Shown here in pieces: positions 1 to 9,557 of a stretch of DNA of 38,187 nt. The stretch comes from Bacteroidota bacterium (lineage in GTDB: Bacteria > Bacteroidota > Bacteroidia > Flavobacteriales_D > Sanyastnellaceae). Each line of letters begins with the position of its first letter. The first letter of the stretch is position 1. The position numbers were made by a program, and so were the translations under genes. The DNA lies in NCBI GenBank assembly GCA_027619225.1, contig JAQCFW010000018.1, forward strand, positions 1 to 38,187. Reading direction: 5' to 3'. Under the pieces are notes generated by a model. It ran no database searches, was not told the DNA's origin, and saw nothing but the letters and a program-made list of their open reading frames with translations.

Positions 1-283
1 CTACGGCTTTTCTGCTCGTTGCGTCCGGGATTAAAAATTTTAAATTATAGCGACGCAGTCGCGCGTTGGTAAATCACGAGCCGGGCGTGAGCGCGGGGAG
101 TGATTTTGTGATTTGTCATGCTGCTATTTTGCTGTGAATTCAATGTATAAAGATAAAATGGAATTATTCTGAATCTGTTTGGGTTTATGTTTTTGATGTA
201 TCGTTGTTATAGCCGTTAATTATTTGTTTTTTTTCGGTGCGTGAAAAACGTATTTGGTCTTAGTCTCTTCATATATTTATCGA
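1..283. other. Non-coding leader region with GC-rich hairpin patch
   Basis: No convincing gene is visible here. Most of the stretch is AT-rich, but about 45-100 is clearly GC-richer. It holds a perfect small hairpin (gcgac at 50-54, gtcgc at 58-62, loop gca). It also holds a 7-base inverted repeat, aaatcac at 71-77 with gtgattt at 100-106, the latter repeated directly at 108-114. Short open frames ending near 72 do not resemble any protein I know. The patch could be a dispersed intergenic repeat, a structured RNA or a decayed gene end. The 12-mer tatatttatcga at 272-283, directly before the first gene, recurs at 37854-37865 upstream of the last gene. Confidence 0.4.
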
Positions 284-1066
284 ATGAACTCACACGAAGT
301 AGACTACAATATTTTCGGAGATGACCTCCAGGCCGTAGAAGTTGAATTAGACCCCCAAGAAACAGTCATAGCTGAAGCCGGAGCGATGAATTGGATGGAA
401 GACGGAATTACCTTCGAGGCTATGATGGGGGATGGGTCTAAGCCCAACAGCGGGTTTTTTGGGAACCTGTTAGGTGCGGGAAAACGCATATTAACGGGCG
501 AATCACTTTTCATAACGCATTTCACCAATGAGGGGGTGGGCAAGAGTAAAGTGGCTTTTGCTTCCCCGTATCCAGGAAAGATTATGCCCATTAACCTCTC
601 TGAGATTGGGGGGTGCATTACATGCCAAAAGGATGCTTTCCTTTGTGCTGCAAAAGGCACAGAAATTTCAATCACTCTCAACAAGCGTCTCGGTTCAGGA
701 TTCTTCGGAGGTGAGGGGTTTATCCTCCAAAAACTTCGTGGTGACGGAATGGCATTTCTCCATGCAGGAGGAACCATCGTAGAGAAAAAATTAAATGGAA
801 ATAAATTACGAATAGACACAGGTTGTATCGTCGCCTTTACCGGAGATATAGATTACAACATAGAGCGTGCAGGTGGCCTGAAGTCAATGCTATTTGGTGG
901 AGAAGGCCTATTCCTCGCCACACTTCAGGGAACCGGAACCGTATATCTGCAATCCCTTCCATTCAGCCGTTTGGCAGACCGCATATTACGTCATGCGCCC
1001 AGCCATGGCGGTAAGTCAAAGGGCGAGGGTTCAGTCCTTGGATCCTTAGGCAGACTTATCGACTGA
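284..1066 (+). CDS. TIGR00266 / AIM24 family protein
   Basis: A 260-residue protein of the AIM24 (PF01987, TIGR00266) family, a beta-rich fold with no settled biochemical role; the family is named after yeast mitochondrial AIM24. The N-terminus ([16 protein letters not shown], then [18 protein letters not shown]) and the repeated glycine-rich motifs [10 protein letters not shown] and FGGEGLF are family hallmarks. I chose ATG at 284 over the TTG at 254 because the family begins a few residues before the 'xxxYxIFGDD' segment. There is no signal peptide or membrane helix, so it is probably cytoplasmic. It is transcribed alone, and its last 21 bases overlap the 3' end of lpxB on the other strand. 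Family assignment is firm; function is not known. Confidence 0.9.
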   Translation: MNSHEVDYNIFGDDLQAVEVELDPQETVIAEAGAMNWMEDGITFEAMMGDGSKPNSGFFGNLLGAGKRILTGESLFITHFTNEGVGKSKVAFASPYPGKIMPINLSEIGGCITCQKDAFLCAAKGTEISITLNKRLGSGFFGGEGFILQKLRGDGMAFLHAGGTIVEKKLNGNKLRIDTGCIVAFTGDIDYNIERAGGLKSMLFGGEGLFLATLQGTGTVYLQSLPFSRLADRILRHAPSHGGKSKGEGSVLGSLGRLID

Positions 1067-2134
1067 GATAAGACCAAGTATCGTCCCGGCAATCTTTTCT
1101 GAGGCTCCCTTTCCACCAAGTGCCAATCTTAATTCTTGAAATGCCTCACTTTGGGCGCTTACTTTTTCAGATTGTAATTCACGCTGGATATTTGCGGCAG
1201 TGCAATCTGCTTGGATGAGCTCTGGAACGACTTCTCGTCCGAGTATTAGGTTAGTCAGGCCTATGAATTTCACCTTGACGAATAGCTTTGCTGCAGCGTA
1301 AGTAAGTGCGCTTGTTTTGTAAACAAGTACGTGAGGCGTTCCTAAAAGAGCCGCCTCAAGTGTAGCTGTGCCAGAAGTAATGACGGCAAGTTTTGCGGAG
1401 GATAGGACCTCCTTTGTTTTTCCAAACACAACTCTTACGCCAGCTTTTTCTGCGAGTTCATACAATTCCATTGAAGCGCCTGGAGCTCCTGCGACAATAG
1501 GGCTCATAGATGGATTCTTTTGAGCAACTTCGAGTAGTAGTGGAAGCAACTTGCTGATCTCCTGCTTGCGGGAGCCGGGTAGCAGGGCTAGAATGGGTTT
1601 TTCGCTTTCAACGTGATCTTTCACTTCAGTAAAGTCATCGTCGAGGGTGTCGAGTATGGGGTGGCCGTGATAGATAGAGGTTACGCCAGATGCGGAGAGA
1701 AGGTCGTGTTCAAAGGGCAGGACTGGAAATACAGCGGAGTAGTCGCGAGCTAATTTTTTCACTCGACCTTTTTTCCAAGCCCAAACCTGAGGTGCCACCA
1801 CTTGGTAGACTTTGATGCCAGCCTTTCGAGCCTTACGTGCTATCCGCATATTAAACCCGGGGAAGTCGATCAGAACAAGTGCGTCGGGTTTGAAGTCCTG
1901 TATTTCATCCCAACAAGTATCTATGTTTTTGAGAATGGTAGGGAGGTGAGAGATGACTTCCCACAGGCCCATGTAAGCAAGCTCCCGATAATGTTTAGAG
2001 ATAGTGACACCTGAGGACTGCATGTTTTCTCCACCCCAACCGCGAAGAGTTAAGGTTTGGTCTGAGAAATGCTTCGCTATGAGGCCACCATAAATGTCTC
2101 CTGAAGCCTCACCTGCGACCATGAAAATCTTCAT
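1046..2134 (-). CDS. lpxB: Lipid-A-disaccharide synthase
   Basis: LpxB joins UDP-2,3-diacylglucosamine to 2,3-diacylglucosamine-1-phosphate (lipid X), giving the lipid A disaccharide at the inner face of the cytoplasmic membrane. It is a GT19 glycosyltransferase. Visible marks are the N-terminal AGEASGD motif (residues 7-13), [12 protein letters not shown] in the middle, [10 protein letters not shown] at the start of the nucleotide-binding half, and a [21 protein letters not shown] segment near residue 275-295. Length, 362 residues, is normal. I start it at the ATG at 2132-2134 ([13 protein letters not shown]) and not at an earlier in-frame start, because this gives an ATGA overlap with the upstream membrane protein and removes a non-homologous 29-residue extension. 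It is the last gene of the pepD-surE-orf-lpxB operon. Confidence 0.96.
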   Translation of the reverse strand: MKIFMVAGEASGDIYGGLIAKHFSDQTLTLRGWGGENMQSSGVTISKHYRELAYMGLWEVISHLPTILKNIDTCWDEIQDFKPDALVLIDFPGFNMRIARKARKAGIKVYQVVAPQVWAWKKGRVKKLARDYSAVFPVLPFEHDLLSASGVTSIYHGHPILDTLDDDFTEVKDHVESEKPILALLPGSRKQEISKLLPLLLEVAQKNPSMSPIVAGAPGASMELYELAEKAGVRVVFGKTKEVLSSAKLAVITSGTATLEAALLGTPHVLVYKTSALTYAAAKLFVKVKFIGLTNLILGREVVPELIQADCTAANIQRELQSEKVSAQSEAFQELRLALGGKGASEKIAGTILGLISVDKSA

Positions 2135-2454
2135 GAAATGCCAGCTTGCATCTGGAAATAGATGATGAGAGGGACTGTGGCCATGATGAACATGAGGAGG
2201 CCGCGACAGAATCGCCACCATTCCGCTCGAATGCCAACATAGAATATACCCACGTTAAACAGCGTGCTGATTGTGAGTATGCTATCCCGATACAGAAGGG
2301 ATCTCGATGCGATGTTTTCAATGAAATAGGTTAGTTCGACGGAGTTTGAGTAAGACCAGTATGCGCCTAAGATGAGGAAGCCCAAAAGGGTTCCTAAGAT
2401 TCCAGTTGTTATTCCGCCTAATATGGTGTCGAGGAATTTTCGCATTCCGTTCAT
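2131..2454 (-). CDS. Small three-helix membrane protein, unknown function
   Basis: A 107-residue protein I cannot name. It has three hydrophobic segments, at about residues 7-31, 55-72 and 80-99, separated by short charged loops (for example RAEWWRFCRG), so it is predicted to sit in the inner membrane. The chosen ATG (2452-2454) overlaps the surE stop by ATGA, and its own stop overlaps the lpxB start the same way. It is therefore translationally coupled on both sides and clearly a real gene. An upstream ATG at 2466 would lengthen it by four residues and overlap surE more. Its place directly before lpxB hints at an envelope role, but that is inference only. Confidence 0.8.
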   Translation of the reverse strand: MNGMRKFLDTILGGITTGILGTLLGFLILGAYWSYSNSVELTYFIENIASRSLLYRDSILTISTLFNVGIFYVGIRAEWWRFCRGLLMFIMATVPLIIYFQMQAGIS

Positions 2455-3227
2455 GTAAGACCCCAACTATTTAATTCGGATATAGCATGGTGAGCCGTGA
2501 GATCGAATTGTGTGGGTACGACAGATGCGTAGCCTTGGGAAAGGGCGTATTCGTCTGTGTCTTCGCCTTTGTCAGGGTTGGTAAATTCTCCAGTGAGCCA
2601 AAAGTAGCTCTCTTTGTTAGGTGCTTTGCGTTCGTCAAATCCGTCCTCCCAATAGCCAGCGGCCTGGCGGCAAACTTTGATGCCTTTGAGCTCTTCTCCT
2701 TCGCTGATTTTAGGAATATTTACATTGAGGCAAACTCCGTGGGGAAGTCCGCGCTTGAGAACTTCCATCGTCATTTGTCTTACGACTTTCTTCGCGTTTG
2801 TGAAGTCGGCGTCAGGGTCGTGGTCCAGAAGTGAGAATCCGATAGCGTTGATGCTTTCAACGGCGCCTTCGACTGCGGCAGACATCGTGCCGGAGTAAAT
2901 GACGTTGATTGAGCTGTTGCTACCGTGGTTGATGCCAGAAAGTATAAGGTCGGGTTTACGCCCGAGGACTTTATATATGGCGAGTTTGACGCAGTCAACG
3001 GGTGTGCCAGAAGTGCTGTGGGCGGTCACACCTTTAATGGGGAAGTACGCTGATTTAATGCGTAATATTTCTCCTATGGTGACAGCGTGTCCCATTCCCG
3101 ACTGCGGGCTGTCTGGAGCCACAACATGGATGTCACCTAGATCTAAAACTGCTTCTGCGAGAGAGCTTATGCCTTTTGATGAGATGCCGTCGTCGTTGGT
3201 GATTAATATGAGAGGTCGCTTTGACAT
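2451..3227 (-). CDS. surE: 5'/3'-nucleotidase SurE
   Basis: SurE is a metal-dependent phosphatase that removes phosphate from nucleoside 5'- and 3'-monophosphates (and short polyphosphate in some species) in the cytoplasm. All four metal ligands of the family are visible: the DD pair in ITNDDG (D12, D13), S43 in the APDSPQSGMGH segment, and N100 in SGINHGSN. The length of 258 residues is typical. The start at 3225-3227 (MSKRPLILITNDDG) is three bases after the pepD stop, and the stop overlaps the following membrane protein gene by four bases, so it sits in the middle of a tight operon ending in lpxB. Confidence 0.96.
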   Translation of the reverse strand: MSKRPLILITNDDGISSKGISSLAEAVLDLGDIHVVAPDSPQSGMGHAVTIGEILRIKSAYFPIKGVTAHSTSGTPVDCVKLAIYKVLGRKPDLILSGINHGSNSSINVIYSGTMSAAVEGAVESINAIGFSLLDHDPDADFTNAKKVVRQMTMEVLKRGLPHGVCLNVNIPKISEGEELKGIKVCRQAAGYWEDGFDERKAPNKESYFWLTGEFTNPDKGEDTDEYALSQGYASVVPTQFDLTAHHAISELNSWGLT

Positions 3228-3230
3228 GAT

Positions 3231-4697
3231 TTATGAACGTTTGGGGGTGCGGATTAGAGCTTCTAAGTAGAAATCCCAGAATTTTAATACTGAAGAGATT
3301 TGACAGCACTCATCTGGAGAGTGAGCTCCACGGATATTTGGTCCGAATGAAGCCATATCCATGTCGGGGTAGTTGGTGCTGAGAATTCCGCACTCAAGAC
3401 CTGCGTGACAGGCCATCACCTTTGGCTCTTTGTTGAATTTCTCAACGTAAAGTGCGCGAAGCATCTCTACTGCTGCAGAAGATGGGTTAGGGGTCCAACC
3501 CGGGTAAGCTCCTCCTTGTTCAGTTTTAAGTCCAGCAAGAGTGAATGCGGCTTCTATAGATCGTGCGAGATCCCACTTCTCTGAATCTACAGAGCTTCTG
3601 TTGAGGCATTTAATACTTACGTTGCCGCAACATACTTCTATTCGAGCAAGATTGTTTGAGGTTTGGACTAAGCCTTCTATATCGGAACTCATTCGGTGGA
3701 TGCCCACAGGTGCTACTTGAAGGGCTAACAGAAGGGCGTTTTGAACGTCTTCCGGGAGAGCCTCGTCAGGAGTCGCCTCGCGTTCCCAACTGATATTGAG
3801 GTTGGGATCAGTGGTTTTATACTCAGCCTTAAGATCAGCGGTGGTAGAGTTTAGAGCCGCCTCGAGAGTAGTCATGTCCTGCTCAGAAGCAACGATAAGG
3901 GCATGCGCTTCACGAGGGATTGCGTTGCGAAGACCACCACCTTCAATCTCGCTTACGCGGATATCAACAGATTCGAGGGCTTCTAAAAGAATCCGGTTAA
4001 TGAGTTTGTTGGCGTTCGCTATTCCTTTGATGATATCCATTCCGCTGTGACCTCCAGATCCTCCCTTAACTGTTATCTTAAGGCCGGTAGTCTCTTCCTT
4101 AGACGTCTTCTCTGGGTCGTATGTGCCTGTAGAAGTGAGGTCGACTCCTCCAGCGCAACATATGCTAATCTCATCGTCGTCCTCAGTATCTAAGTTAAGA
4201 AGGATGGTGGCTTTGAGGTGCCCAGCCTTGAGTCCGAGAGCTCCAGTCATTCCCGTCTCTTCGTCAATCGTAAAAAGAGCTTCAAGAGGAGGATGAGGGA
4301 TGTCGATGCTTTCTAAAGTTGCTAAGATTGTAGCAACACCGATTCCGTTGTCAGCGCCAAGCGTGGTTCCTTCAGCTCTAACCCAGTCGCCATCGACATA
4401 CATTTTGATGCCTTCTGTCATAAAGTCAAACTCGGTGTCGTTGTTTTTTTGGCATACCATATCGACGTGACTCTGGAGTACTACTGTTTGTCGATCTTCC
4501 ATTCCAGGTGTCGCAGGTTTTTTTATAAAGACGTTCTTTACGTCGTCTTGCCAAGCTTCAAGGCTGTGGTCCTCAGCCCATTGTAAAAGCCAAGCGCATA
4601 CCGCCTCTTCATGTTTTGAAGGTCTGGGTATTTCGTTTAAGTCTGCAAATCTGTTCCAAAGAGCAGATGGTTTTAGGTCTCGAATAGCTGATGACAT
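3231..4697 (-). CDS. pepD: Aminoacyl-histidine dipeptidase (M20 family, PepD)
   Basis: A 488-residue cytoplasmic zinc dipeptidase of the M20C group, which cleaves Xaa-His and other unusual dipeptides. The two-metal site looks complete: H77 and D79 in QSHVDMVCQ, D116 in LGADNGIG, the E146/E147 pair in TIDEETGMTGA, D170 in LLNLDTED, and a C-terminal histidine in NIRGAHSPDE. The central lid/dimerisation domain begins with VKGGSGGHSGMDI. I start it at 4695-4697 (MSSAIRDLKPSALW), which matches where the family begins; the upstream in-frame extension is AT-rich non-coding sequence shared with the divergent parE leader. It is the first gene of the operon with surE and lpxB. Substrate assignment is by family only. 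Confidence 0.94.
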   Translation of the reverse strand: MSSAIRDLKPSALWNRFADLNEIPRPSKHEEAVCAWLLQWAEDHSLEAWQDDVKNVFIKKPATPGMEDRQTVVLQSHVDMVCQKNNDTEFDFMTEGIKMYVDGDWVRAEGTTLGADNGIGVATILATLESIDIPHPPLEALFTIDEETGMTGALGLKAGHLKATILLNLDTEDDDEISICCAGGVDLTSTGTYDPEKTSKEETTGLKITVKGGSGGHSGMDIIKGIANANKLINRILLEALESVDIRVSEIEGGGLRNAIPREAHALIVASEQDMTTLEAALNSTTADLKAEYKTTDPNLNISWEREATPDEALPEDVQNALLLALQVAPVGIHRMSSDIEGLVQTSNNLARIEVCCGNVSIKCLNRSSVDSEKWDLARSIEAAFTLAGLKTEQGGAYPGWTPNPSSAAVEMLRALYVEKFNKEPKVMACHAGLECGILSTNYPDMDMASFGPNIRGAHSPDECCQISSVLKFWDFYLEALIRTPKRS

Positions 4698-4832
4698 GTA
4701 GTCTGAAATAATGTTTGTTTGAGTTTCGCAAGTTAGGAAAGAAAAGTAGTTAAAAACAGTGGATGAAATGTGGAAAAAGTCTAGTGTAAATAAGGTATAT
4801 GGCAATTAGATATCTCTAACTTGTGGCGCTTA
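4698..4832. promoter_or_regulatory. Divergent intergenic region, pepD / parE
   Basis: This AT-rich 135-base gap separates two operons read outward, so it must carry a promoter for each. I found no perfect TAnnTTTG -7 element on either strand. The nearest on the minus strand is TACTTTTC, one mismatch. A perfect 8-base palindrome, agatatct, lies at 4808-4815 about 18 bases before parE. No specific promoter call is made. Confidence 0.4.
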
Positions 4833-6761
4833 ATGGCAGAGCAAGTAGAATATACAGAAGACAACATCCGATCTCTATCGTGGAAGGAGCATATTCGTAT
4901 GCGTCCCGGAATGTACATAGGTAAATTGGGTGATGGGAAAGACGCCGATGATGGAATTTATGTCCTATTAAAGGAGGTCGTAGATAACAGTGTAGATGAG
5001 TACACCATGGGCAATGGTAAGAGCATCGAGGTGGGTATTAGAGATGGAGAAGTGCGTGTTCGCGACTATGGTCGTGGCATTCCACTTGGTAAAGTCATCG
5101 ATTGCGTATCTAAAATAAACACCGGAGGTAAGTACGATTCTCGTGCATTTAAGAAAACGGTAGGTCTGAATGGAGTTGGAACAAAGGCTGTAAACGCCCT
5201 TTCAGCGATGTTCAAAGTGGAGAGCTTTAGGGAAGGGGAATGCAAGAGCGCGACCTTCTGTATTGGTGAGGTTACTGAAGATAAAGACCAGGAGGCGACC
5301 ACGAGTCGCAATGGTACTAAGATCACTTTCCGACCTGATGAGAGTGTTTTCAAAGGATACAAGTACAGGATGGAGCATGTGGAAAAGCTTCTCTGGAATT
5401 ACGTGTATTTAAATACTGGACTATCAGTTTACTTAAATGGCGACAAGTATAAGAGTGACAATGGTTTACTAGATCTTCTAGAGTCTTCCATGGACGGTAG
5501 CCCTCGCTACCCAATCATCCATATAAAAGCTGACGATATAGAACTTGCTGTGACTCATTCTGAGACTTATGGTGAGGATATTCAAAGTTTTGTGAATGGT
5601 CAGTATACCCCTCAAGGTGGTACTCATCAGGCGGCATTCAGGGAGGCATACGTGAGGGTGGTGAGAGATTTCTTCGGTAAAGATTACGACACCGGGGATG
5701 TTCGTTCTGGGGTCGTGGCAGCTATCAGCGTAAAGGTTGAGGAACCCATTTTTGAATCTCAAACGAAAACCAAACTCGGTTCCAGCGATATGGGCCCCAA
5801 AGGCCCTACATTAAAAAGCTTTATGTTCGACTTCCTGAAAAGGGAGCTGGACAACTACCTACACAGAAACCCTGAGGTAGCTCAAGCTCTTCAGACGAGG
5901 ATTCTTCAAAACGAGCGTGAAAGGAAAGACCTTGCTGGCATTAAGAAGCTCGCAAGAGCAAGAGCAAAGAAGGCTTCTCTCCATAACAAGAAGCTCCGCG
6001 ATTGCAGGGCTCACTTAAACGAGAAGAAAGACCGCAGAGAGGACTCAACGATCTTTATTACTGAGGGTGATTCAGCTTCGGGTTCGATTACAAAGGCGAG
6101 GGATGTAGTTACTCAGGCTGTGTTCTCGCTGAAGGGAAAGCCATTAAACTGCTTCGGGTTAACTAAGAAAATTGTGTACCAAAACGAGGAGTTCAACCTT
6201 CTCCAAGCCGCCCTGAACATTGAGGAGAGCATTGATGATCTTCGATACAATAAAGTTGTGATTGCGACAGACGCCGATGTCGATGGAATGCATATTCGCC
6301 TACTCCTGATTACATTTTTCCTCCAGTTTTTCCCGGATTTAGTAAAGAAAGGTCACTTATATGTTTTGCAAACTCCGCTTTTCAGAGTGCGTAATAAGAA
6401 AGAAACTCATTACTGTTATGACGAGTCTGAGAAAAAAGTAGCAATGAAAAAATGTGGTGAGAGGGCTGAGATAACTAGATTTAAGGGGCTTGGAGAGATC
6501 AGTCCCGATGAGTTCAGTTTCTTTATCGGAGATGATATGCGCATTGACCCGGTGGTAATAGGGCGTGAAGCAAATATCCAGGAAATGCTAGGGTTCTTCA
6601 TGGGTAAAAACACGCCAGACAGACAAAAATTCATTATCGAAAACCTTCGAGTAGACAAGGACGACCCTGATGACGATTCTGATGAGGATTCTGATGAGGA
6701 TGTTGAAGGCGATGTTGTTGATGATGTTGTTGATGATGTTGAAGAAGCATTAGAGGTATGA
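4833..6761 (+). CDS. parE: DNA topoisomerase IV subunit B (type IIA, ATPase)
   Basis: ATP-binding subunit of topoisomerase IV, which with ParC decatenates replicated chromosomes. At 642 residues it is of normal length. GHKL ATPase motifs are present: E48 (general base) and N52 in LKEVVDN, DYGRGIP (78-84) and [13 protein letters not shown] (111-123), with the QTKTKLG switch loop near 310-316. The TOPRIM metal site is EGDSASGS (411-418) plus DADVD (480-484). I prefer the ATG at 4833 ([15 protein letters not shown]) over an upstream TTG at 4821. The last 35 or so residues are a highly acidic, probably disordered Asp/Glu/Val tail coded by 12-base tandem duplications. The gene overlaps parC by ATGA. 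The gyrase alternative is less likely given the parC partner and the typical Bacteroidota N-terminus. Confidence 0.95.
   Translation: MAEQVEYTEDNIRSLSWKEHIRMRPGMYIGKLGDGKDADDGIYVLLKEVVDNSVDEYTMGNGKSIEVGIRDGEVRVRDYGRGIPLGKVIDCVSKINTGGKYDSRAFKKTVGLNGVGTKAVNALSAMFKVESFREGECKSATFCIGEVTEDKDQEATTSRNGTKITFRPDESVFKGYKYRMEHVEKLLWNYVYLNTGLSVYLNGDKYKSDNGLLDLLESSMDGSPRYPIIHIKADDIELAVTHSETYGEDIQSFVNGQYTPQGGTHQAAFREAYVRVVRDFFGKDYDTGDVRSGVVAAISVKVEEPIFESQTKTKLGSSDMGPKGPTLKSFMFDFLKRELDNYLHRNPEVAQALQTRILQNERERKDLAGIKKLARARAKKASLHNKKLRDCRAHLNEKKDRREDSTIFITEGDSASGSITKARDVVTQAVFSLKGKPLNCFGLTKKIVYQNEEFNLLQAALNIEESIDDLRYNKVVIATDADVDGMHIRLLLITFFLQFFPDLVKKGHLYVLQTPLFRVRNKKETHYCYDESEKKVAMKKCGERAEITRFKGLGEISPDEFSFFIGDDMRIDPVVIGREANIQEMLGFFMGKNTPDRQKFIIENLRVDKDDPDDDSDEDSDEDVEGDVVDDVVDDVEEALEV
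6675..6734 (+). repeat. Two 12-bp tandem duplications in the parE acidic tail
   Basis: The unit gattctgatgag occurs at 6675-6686 and 6687-6698, coding DSDE twice. The unit gatgttgttgat occurs at 6711-6722 and 6723-6734, coding DVVD twice. All are in frame and code for acidic, probably disordered sequence. They look like replication-slippage products tolerated in a flexible tail. Confidence 0.9.
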
Positions 6762-9544
6762 TAGATAACGACGAAAACGTGATAGACGACAACCAGAGTG
6801 AAAGCCATGGTGAAAACGAGCAAGATGGCACAGGGATAGAATCAGGTGAAATGGATAGGGTAGTTCACGTGCAGGGGATGTACAACGAGTACTTTCTCGA
6901 TTATGCCTCTTACGTAATTTTAGAGCGTGCGGTGCCTCATCAGTACGATGGTCTCAAGCCGGTGCAACGCCGTATTCTTCATTCCTTGGATGAGATGCAT
7001 GATGGCCGCTATCACAAGGTAGCGAACGTAATTGGTAACACGATGAAGTTCCATCCTCACGGGGATGCTTCTATAGGTGATGCCATGGTTCAAATAGGCC
7101 AAAAGGATCTTCTTCTCGATTGTCAAGGAAACTGGGGTAACATCCTCACGGGTGATAGAGCAGCTGCTGCTCGTTATATCGAAGTACGCCTTAGTAAATT
7201 CGGAACAGAAGTACTATTTAACCACAAGACTACAACGTGGCTAGCTTCTTATGATGGACGTAACAAAGAACCAGAGACCGAGCCGGTAAAATTCCCGCTT
7301 CTGCTTGCTCAAGGAGTAGAAGGAATCGCGGTGGGACTGGCGTGCAAAATTCTCCCCCACAATTTCATCGAGCTTATAGACGCAAGCATCGCTACCCTAG
7401 AGGGAAAGAGATTTACACTCGTCCCAGACTTTCCGACAGGGGGCATGGCTGATGTGGAGCTTTACAATGATGGTCTCAGAGGAGGCCGAGTAAGAGTTCG
7501 CGCCCGAATCGACAAGCTCGATAACAAAACCCTTGTGGTAAAGGAAGTCCCCTTTGGAGTAACCACAAGCTCACTCATAGATAGCATCTTGAAGGCGAAT
7601 GAGAAGGGGAAAATTAAGGTTAAGAAAGTTGAAGATAACACAGCAAAAGACGTAGAGGTCGTTGTCCACCTTGCCAATAACGTTTCACCTGATAAAATGT
7701 TGGACGCTCTTTATGCCTTTACAGATTGCGAAGTGTCTATAGCGCCTAACGCGTGTGTAATCCTAGACGATAAACCACAATTTATAGGAGTAACAGAGAT
7801 TTTAAAGACTTCAGCAGAGCGAACGAAATATCTTTTAGGTCGTGAGCTTGAAATAGAGCTTGGCGAACTTCAAGAAACATGGCATTTCTCTTCTCTCGAG
7901 AAAATATTCATAGAAAAGAGAGTTTACCGAGATATTGAAGAGTGTGAAACTTGGGAGGCGATACTAGAAACGATTCACGCCGGATTAAAGCCCCACACAA
8001 AGCTGCTTCTTCGAGCTGTTACAGACGAAGATGTGACAAGACTCACAGAAATAAGAATTAAACGTATTTCTAAGTTTAACTCCTTCAAGGCCGATTCGAA
8101 AATTGCTGGACTCGAGGAAAGTATCGTTAAGGTGAAAGAAAACCTTGCCACACTCACGGAGTTCACAGTGGACTGGTTTAAGAATTTGAAGAAGAAGTAC
8201 GGCGCGGGTCGTGAGCGTAAGACAGAACTGAGGACTTTCGATACTATTGACAGGACGAAGGCCGCTGTTGCAAATGCGAAGCTTTATGTCCAAAAAGAAG
8301 AGGGTTTTGTCGGAACTGGCCTCAAGCGAGAAGAAGGCGAGTTTATTTGTGATTGTAGCGACATAGACGATGTAATCGTATTCCGTAAGGACGGTATCAT
8401 GCAGGTGAGTAAAATTTCACAAAAGGCGTTCTTCGGAAAAGATATTATTCACGTAGCTATTTGGAAGAAGGGAGATATAAGAACGACTTATAATGCAATC
8501 TATTTAGACGGAAGTTCTGGAAGGAGTATGGTGAAGAGGTTCAATGTGATGTCTATCACAAGAGATAGAGAGTATCCCATTACGAAAGGAACCGCGAAAT
8601 CCAGGGTGCTATACTTCACCGCAAACAGAAATGGAGAAGCTGAGGTAGTAAACGTGCTGCTCAAGCAGTCAGCGAGGTTGAAGCGCTTGAAAATTGAGGT
8701 AAATTTCTCAGACATTGCAATTAAGGGTCGTGGAGCTGGTGGAAATATTGTTTCGAAATTCGAGGTAAAGAGGATAGAGTTGAAAGAGGAGGGAGTGTCG
8801 ACTTTGGGCGCGCGCAAAGTTTGGTATGATGAGACTGTAAGGAGGATGAATGGCGATGGTAGAGGGACGTTCTTAGGCGAGTTCAATGCCGAGGATAAGG
8901 TTATGGCTCTGCAGTCGGATGGAGTGTATTCTCTAACAAGTTTCGATTTCAGCACGCACTTCGATGACAAGATGTTCTCTGTTGAGAAATGGGATGAAGA
9001 GAGACCTGTATCGGTCGTTTACTATGACGGAGAAAAACAGGATTGGTATGTGAAGAGGTTCTTGCCAGAGATGTCTGTTAAACCGGCTGGGTTTATAGGT
9101 GATCATGAGGATAGCAAACTCGCTTTTGCAACATCTTTGTATCATCCCCAGGCACGTGTGAAATTTAATAGGAGGTTCAAGCATTCTCGTGATAAGGAAG
9201 ATGAGATTGTCGACCTTAGAGGATTTATCATTTTAAAAGGAGTTCGAGCTCTTGGTAATAAGCTCAGTACTCTGCCAGTTACAGAGGTCGTTTTAGAGCC
9301 AGTTAATTCGGAGTTAGAGGACTCAGCTGCATCTGAGGTCCTGGAGGCCCGTAAACTTGATGATGTGGAAGACGAATCTGCGGACGAATCTGCGGACGAA
9401 TCTGTCGAGCCGGTAGAAGAGCCTTCTGTCCCAAATCCATTGGAATTTGTCCCAGAAGAAGCAAAGCCCGTTGAGGTGAAGCTTGTGATAAAAAGGCATA
9501 AAGCGTCAGATGTTGATGAAGACGGGCAGGGGAGCTTGTTTTAA
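6758..9544 (+). CDS. parC: DNA topoisomerase IV subunit A (type IIA, DNA cleavage)
   Basis: DNA-breaking and rejoining subunit of topoisomerase IV, 928 residues. The first 33 or so residues are an acidic, low-complexity extension. The winged-helix core follows, with [11 protein letters not shown] (64-74), HPHGDASIG (99-107) and the catalytic tyrosine Y140 in [11 protein letters not shown] coiled tower region lies near 380-480. A C-terminal beta-propeller-like region from about 520 binds DNA; it lacks a clear QRRGGKG GyrA box, favouring ParC over GyrA. The end is an acidic tail with three near-identical 12-base repeats (9371-9406), finishing ...GQGSLF, which resembles a bacterial sliding-clamp-binding pentapeptide. 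Start codon overlaps the parE stop (ATGA), implying coupled translation. Confidence 0.95.
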   Translation: MIDNDENVIDDNQSESHGENEQDGTGIESGEMDRVVHVQGMYNEYFLDYASYVILERAVPHQYDGLKPVQRRILHSLDEMHDGRYHKVANVIGNTMKFHPHGDASIGDAMVQIGQKDLLLDCQGNWGNILTGDRAAAARYIEVRLSKFGTEVLFNHKTTTWLASYDGRNKEPETEPVKFPLLLAQGVEGIAVGLACKILPHNFIELIDASIATLEGKRFTLVPDFPTGGMADVELYNDGLRGGRVRVRARIDKLDNKTLVVKEVPFGVTTSSLIDSILKANEKGKIKVKKVEDNTAKDVEVVVHLANNVSPDKMLDALYAFTDCEVSIAPNACVILDDKPQFIGVTEILKTSAERTKYLLGRELEIELGELQETWHFSSLEKIFIEKRVYRDIEECETWEAILETIHAGLKPHTKLLLRAVTDEDVTRLTEIRIKRISKFNSFKADSKIAGLEESIVKVKENLATLTEFTVDWFKNLKKKYGAGRERKTELRTFDTIDRTKAAVANAKLYVQKEEGFVGTGLKREEGEFICDCSDIDDVIVFRKDGIMQVSKISQKAFFGKDIIHVAIWKKGDIRTTYNAIYLDGSSGRSMVKRFNVMSITRDREYPITKGTAKSRVLYFTANRNGEAEVVNVLLKQSARLKRLKIEVNFSDIAIKGRGAGGNIVSKFEVKRIELKEEGVSTLGARKVWYDETVRRMNGDGRGTFLGEFNAEDKVMALQSDGVYSLTSFDFSTHFDDKMFSVEKWDEERPVSVVYYDGEKQDWYVKRFLPEMSVKPAGFIGDHEDSKLAFATSLYHPQARVKFNRRFKHSRDKEDEIVDLRGFIILKGVRALGNKLSTLPVTEVVLEPVNSELEDSAASEVLEARKLDDVEDESADESADESVEPVEEPSVPNPLEFVPEEAKPVEVKLVIKRHKASDVDEDGQGSLF
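9371..9406 (+). repeat. 12-bp in-frame tandem repeat (x3) in the parC acidic tail
   Basis: Three consecutive units: gacgaatctgcg at 9371-9382 and again at 9383-9394, then gacgaatctgtc at 9395-9406. They code for [12 protein letters not shown]. The unit length is a multiple of three, so gain or loss keeps the frame. Two similar 12-base duplications lie in the parE tail (6675-6698 and 6711-6734). Confidence 0.9.
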
Positions 9545-9557
9545 AAAAAAAAGAATC

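Noticed and set aside
1-72. Plus-strand open frame running in from the left edge to a stop at 70-72
   Set aside because: Only 23 residues are visible, with no recognisable motif and overlapping a hairpin; too little to call a gene end.
254-283. Upstream TTG start for the AIM24-family gene
   Set aside because: The added ten residues have no family match, and the conserved N-terminus begins at the ATG at 284.
304-819. 171-residue open frame on the minus strand
   Set aside because: It lies wholly antisense to the AIM24-family gene, and its product has no domain-like or family-like segments.
8500-8970. 156-residue open frame on the minus strand
   Set aside because: It is antisense to the ParC C-terminal domain with no recognisable features.
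9543-9552. Run of ten A that might signal a frameshift joining parC to the amylase
   Set aside because: parC ends naturally before it and the amylase has its own lipoprotein signal; the run is better read as an A-rich leader, which favours translation in this phylum.
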